Assembly: GCA_003254905.1 (NCBI GenBank)
Contig: QANU01058279.1
Location: forward strand, 1 to 64,000
DNA from: Nissolia schottii
Lineage: Eukaryota; Streptophyta; Magnoliopsida; Fabales; Fabaceae
Direction: 5' to 3'
DNA: 64,000 nt
The notes under the pieces are model-generated. The model saw nothing but the letters and a program-made list of their open reading frames with translations. It did no database searches and was not told the DNA's origin. The position numbers were made by a program, and so were the translations under genes. Below are positions 60,410 through 64,000 of the stretch, piece by piece. Within the stretch, counting starts at the first letter, position 1. Every line of letters starts with the position of its first letter.

Positions 60410-61500
60410 GAAACATAAAAAAAATACAGAATACTGTAAAAGATTTAAAATTTAAATTTAAAATTTGATTATTTTTCTCTTCTCTTTTGAAATTGTAATA
60501 ATTATTATAAGTTTGATATCATAAATGTCATTTATACACTAAAAAAGTGTCTATTAGTTATATTAATTTTCTCTCTCCTCTCCCCCACTCTCCTTTAAGT
60601 CGTGCTCTTCTTCTTCTTCTCTCCTCCTTCTTTTTGTTTTTGTCTCATTTTTCACACACTGCATTCATTTTTTCCCCATTTTTTCACATGCAACCTCCAT
60701 TTTTTCAATTTTATCCATTTCTCTTATCTTGCTCTTTTTTTTGTTTCATTTCTTACTTTTTTCTTCGTTCCATTATTTTTTTTGGTTCGTTTTCATTTGT
60801 TCTTCTTCTTAAAACGTTATAGAAAGCATGAACGAGACATTTTTCCTTGATCTAAGTTAGTCTATGTTTCGTAATATTTTAATACGTGTAATATTTGTTT
60901 ATAAGTGTTGTAATGTTTGATTATTTATTTATTTATGTGTGGTGTAGTATTTATATATGTGGTTTAATGTTTGTTTATGTATGTTGTAATGTTTATTTAT
61001 GAGTGTTGTAATATTTATTCCTAAGTGTTGTAATGTTTGTTTATTTTGGTATGATGAAATGTTTGTTTCTGTGTGATGTAATGTTTATTTATATGTGAAG
61101 TAATGTATGCTTACTTTTTCATTTTTGTGGGGTATAATATTTGTTTATGTGTAGCATAATGTTTGTTTATGAGTTTTCTAACATTTATTTTTTAGTGTTA
61201 TAATGTTTGTTTATGAAAGAATGGGTGGGGAAGCAGGAGAGAATGTGTAACATTTATTTTTCGATATTTAATTGGTGTGAATCCTATTTTATTTTGTTTT
61301 ACGTTTGATAATGGTTATTTATTTATTCTTTTATGTTTGTTCATCTCTTTTATGATGTACGTCTATGATGGAGCGTGAGTGCACGTATTTTACAGTGTGA
61401 GTGGAGAGCAAGAGAGGGATCGCCATAATTACTTCTTTGCCACAATTACTTCTTTTCTTTTGATGTTGTCTTGATCGTTGCTTTCTTCTTCTTTTTTGAC
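60405..61500. other. Pyrimidine-rich and 'taatgtttgttta' repeat region
   Basis: 60540-60800 is C/T-rich; 60880-61220 repeats 'gt(g)taatgtttgtttatg' about ten times with variation. Design resembles the inverted block at 25960-26930. No gene accepted. Confidence 0.4.
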
Positions 61501-62622
61501 TCTACTGGCTTCTCAACACTTTGACTTCCCTTCACAGTGATTGCATTTATTTGTTGCTTGTGATTTATCTTTACGTTGCTAGGCAGTGCTCCTACATATA
61601 TCTCAACAAGTTGTTTCGTCAGTTAGCCCACTTAGGTCTCAATGTCCTTATTGAAGGCTTGTTGTTGGTTGTACTTGTTCTTATTCTTCTCACTTTCAGC
61701 CTTCAATATATTTATCAGTTGTTGCATTGTTTGCTCCACTTTAGACATCATACCAGCTTGTGGTGGGTTGTATTTCCTTGGTCCACCAGTGTTGTTTCAC
61801 CAATCGGACTTATATGAATTGGGGTATGGATTGTTGTTGTACCTTTGCCTATTCCCCATGTACCTCCTCGAATGTGAGAGCACTAGGCTATATCATGCTC
61901 ATCTTGGCAGATTCCACCCTCTGCCTCTATGGAGGTTTCTGTTACAATACCAGCAAGTTGTTTTTTCACTTCCTTGTTCTCCACTTCAAGAGCTTTCATT
62001 CTAGCCAGTAGGCTAGTTGACTAATCAACTACCAACACACTTCTTCTCCTTACTTTCTTCTTCTCAACTATCTCATTCCTAGCCAACATCTTCAGGATTT
62101 CAAGGGCTTTTTCTTTATTATTCATACCCATCATGGATCCACCAGCCATTGCATTGACCATGTCTCCGGAGGTTTGGTCTAATTCATTATAGAAGATTGA
62201 CAACAACATGTAAAGAGGGATCTCGTGCTCAAGGCACTTTGCCTGTATTGCCTGAAACCATCTCTAGCAAAGAGAACACTTTGTCATCCCCTTAGGTAAA
62301 GGTTAGAAGAGCTTTCTGAGTCTGAAGGTATTTGTTGTGTGTCATAAACCTTTCAAGGAACTTACACTCCAGTTGCTCCTAGGTGGTAAAGCTTTGGTCT
62401 TGTAGCTTTCAACCAAGTCTTGGCTTCACCGAATAGCGTATAAGGGAACAACTGAAGAGTAATTGCATCTGGATGCACTCCCCTCTTCTTGCAGTTGTCA
62501 CGTTCTTGGAGGAAGTTATTGATGAATTCTTGTGTTTCCTCGTGAGCCAGTCCATGGTATTGGTAGTAGTCTACCTACTATTACAAAATAGTAGTAAGAC
62601 TCAGTTCCTAGCAACAACGCCA
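61500..62622 (-). mobile_element. Gypsy retrotransposon gag remnant with primer-binding site
   Basis: Minus-strand fragments read EQLECKFLERFM (near 62340-62380) and IFYNELDQTSGDMVNAMAGGSMMG..KEKALEILKMLARN (62060-62200), matching the plant gypsy gag pattern 'FYNGL...DAAAGGSLM...A.ELLE.MA.N', with many stops between and after. At 62606-62622 (minus) TGGCGTTGTTGCTAGGA resembles the tRNA-Asp-type primer-binding site of Athila/Tat elements, preceded by an LTR end ('gatgcacttaatactagcaagtgcattag' on plus, from 62630). The LTR continues rightward to about 62930. Dead copy. Confidence 0.7.
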
Positions 62623-63052
62623 AAAACTTGATGCACTTAATACTAGCAAGTGCATTAGTCGCAGCAAGTAATAGTGGGTCAGTTTGAGACTCGGGTTGTC
62701 ATATACACGAGAATTGAGTAATTATTATTATTTTTTAAACGCAACCACTCTTAGTTGTTTGAGCAATTGATTTTGGGTGTTTGGATTAATTGTGAAGATA
62801 AAAAAAAAATTAAAAGAAAACACAATTTAAACAACTTTTGAAAAAATAGATGAGAGAAAACATTAAGATGTATGACTTCTGTTATTCCCGCCCTAGAAGT
62901 TCGACTCTTCTTTTAAATGAGTGAAGGGAAAAACCCATCAAAACACGGTGTTATATTCTTTTATTGCATCAGGAAAATAAACAAAGCTAAACTCTAAGGG
63001 CAAGTAGGAAGATTGAGATATGTATACAATAGACAGAGTGCATATTGAGGAT

Positions 63053-63274
63053 TGTTAAGAATAATATAATATATTATGTTTGATTTGATTTGATTGATTT
63101 GATCTTGTAATTGATTGTGATTTATTTTTTGCCGTTAAGTTTTCAGCCTATAAATAGGCTTACTATCCATTGTAAACATAACTCAGATAATACAACTGTT
63201 ATTTTTCTATTATGTATCTTTTTCCTATAATATTTTTGGTGTCCCATTTATCTGTTTTTTCACGATGTTTAACA
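63053..63274. mobile_element. 222-bp solo LTR
   Basis: Starts TGTTAAGA and ends TTTAACA, flanked by perfect AGGAT duplications (63048-63052; 63275-63279). Inside are 'cctataaataggc', a TATA box, and a downstream 'ctattatgtatc' region as in copia LTRs. No second LTR or internal domain nearby. Confidence 0.85.
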
Positions 63275-63279
63275 AGGAT

Positions 63280-64000
63280 AATGTGCATTTGAACCTTACA
63301 ATGAAAATCATTGAATTATACTAACTCAAGTACACTTACTTAAACCTGACACAAAGTGAAATACAAACACAAGACTTGATAAACTCAGCTTTTCTACTCC
63401 AAAAGACAACTCCACCACTCTTCTAACATAATAATAAGACCATCCAAGCAAAAAAGAACAACTGAAAAGGAAGCGCATATCAACAAACTCGATTAAGGAC
63501 ATCTTCCTTTCTCCAATTGATCTTCAGTATCATGCATTTTGAAGTCTCTGTTGCTGGATGATTTTTAATAAACTTGTTGCAGCTTCCCAATCACCATTGG
63601 GGACAACCTTGTCTAATGCTTCATATTCCAGAAGATAATTCATTTTTCCTGTTTCAATCAATCTCCAATAGAATTCAGGATGCATTAGAGACAAAAGATT
63701 TTAATAAAACACTTTTGTAAAAGGTGATTTTATCTTCTACATGACACTAAATTAACTTTGATTATTGGTAACCACTTGTCCAATTACAAATGCTCATAGG
63801 AAATTGTCAGCACGTGTTGCTATTCAAAGTCATTTCTTGCAGTAGGTTAAATGAGTGGACAAAGATTTGAACAAAAATAAAGTAATGATGGTCAATCAAT
63901 TAATGCATATCTGAAGACAGAAATTTGAGTTTGAACTTGTTAGTAGAGCAATGGTCATAAACGTATCATTATTCACTAGGAATAAGAAGTGGTTAAAGAT
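63280..64000. other. Spacer, nothing recognised
   Basis: Moderately AT-rich. On the minus strand short open stretches (about 63480-63680) look more codon-like than the surroundings, but no family was recognised; could be the edge of a gene beyond the window. Confidence 0.3.

Noticed and set aside
60547..60850. Phe/Leu/Ser-rich frames
   Set aside because: Translation of a pyrimidine-rich repeat; hydrophobicity is a composition effect.
61521..62011. Plus-strand frames near the gag remnant
   Set aside because: Antisense to a retrotransposon remnant that reads on the minus strand.

Overview
The window is plant nuclear DNA: AT-rich, full of transposable elements, with GT-AG introns, TATA boxes and AATAAA polyadenylation signals. 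A legume is most likely (inference). Two signs point there: secreted Gly/Tyr/His-rich proteins resembling the legume cold/ABA-inducible 'CORA-type' GRPs, and element termini of the GGGTTAAATATGTTTTT type that are very common in legume genomes. The species is not claimed.

Layout. 1-2527: end of a Mutator-like element (MULE copy 1) with a broken transposase. 2830-9258: GRP unit 1 with intact gene GRP1 (7863-8701), its promoter split by nested elements. 9259-16730 and 16731-21993: direct tandem duplication, each copy with one intact DUF247 gene on the minus strand (10756-12255 and 18295-19740); the first copy also carries about 2 kb of extra elements. 21994-29030: GRP unit 2, whose gene lost exon 1 and has a MITE just before exon 2. 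30400-32520: GRP unit 3 with GRP3 (31465-32415). 34950-39118: complete but defective MULE copy 2 with a 10-bp target-site duplication and long terminal inverted repeats holding telomere-like sequence. 39129-45640: GRP unit 4 with GRP4 (44641-45520) and several MITEs. 46490-58140: decaying family of small secreted-peptide genes (C1, C2, C3), two in duplicated units, plus GRP-like pseudogenes, an assembly gap and LTR fragments. 58402-60329: a 1.9-kb relative of the MITE family with internal 267-bp tandem repeats. 61500-63274: an antisense gypsy gag remnant with primer-binding site, and a 222-bp solo LTR with perfect 5-bp target-site duplication.

Genes likely working today: three GRPs and two DUF247 genes. 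C2 has an open frame but has lost its cysteine motif. The three GRPs share leader, intron position and core promoter and differ mainly in the number of YHNGGGG units, so they look like a stress- or wall-related secreted family that grew by segmental duplication and was then remodelled by elements. No tRNA, rRNA or CRISPR was recognised. All homology statements come from reading the sequence by eye; no alignment program or database was used.
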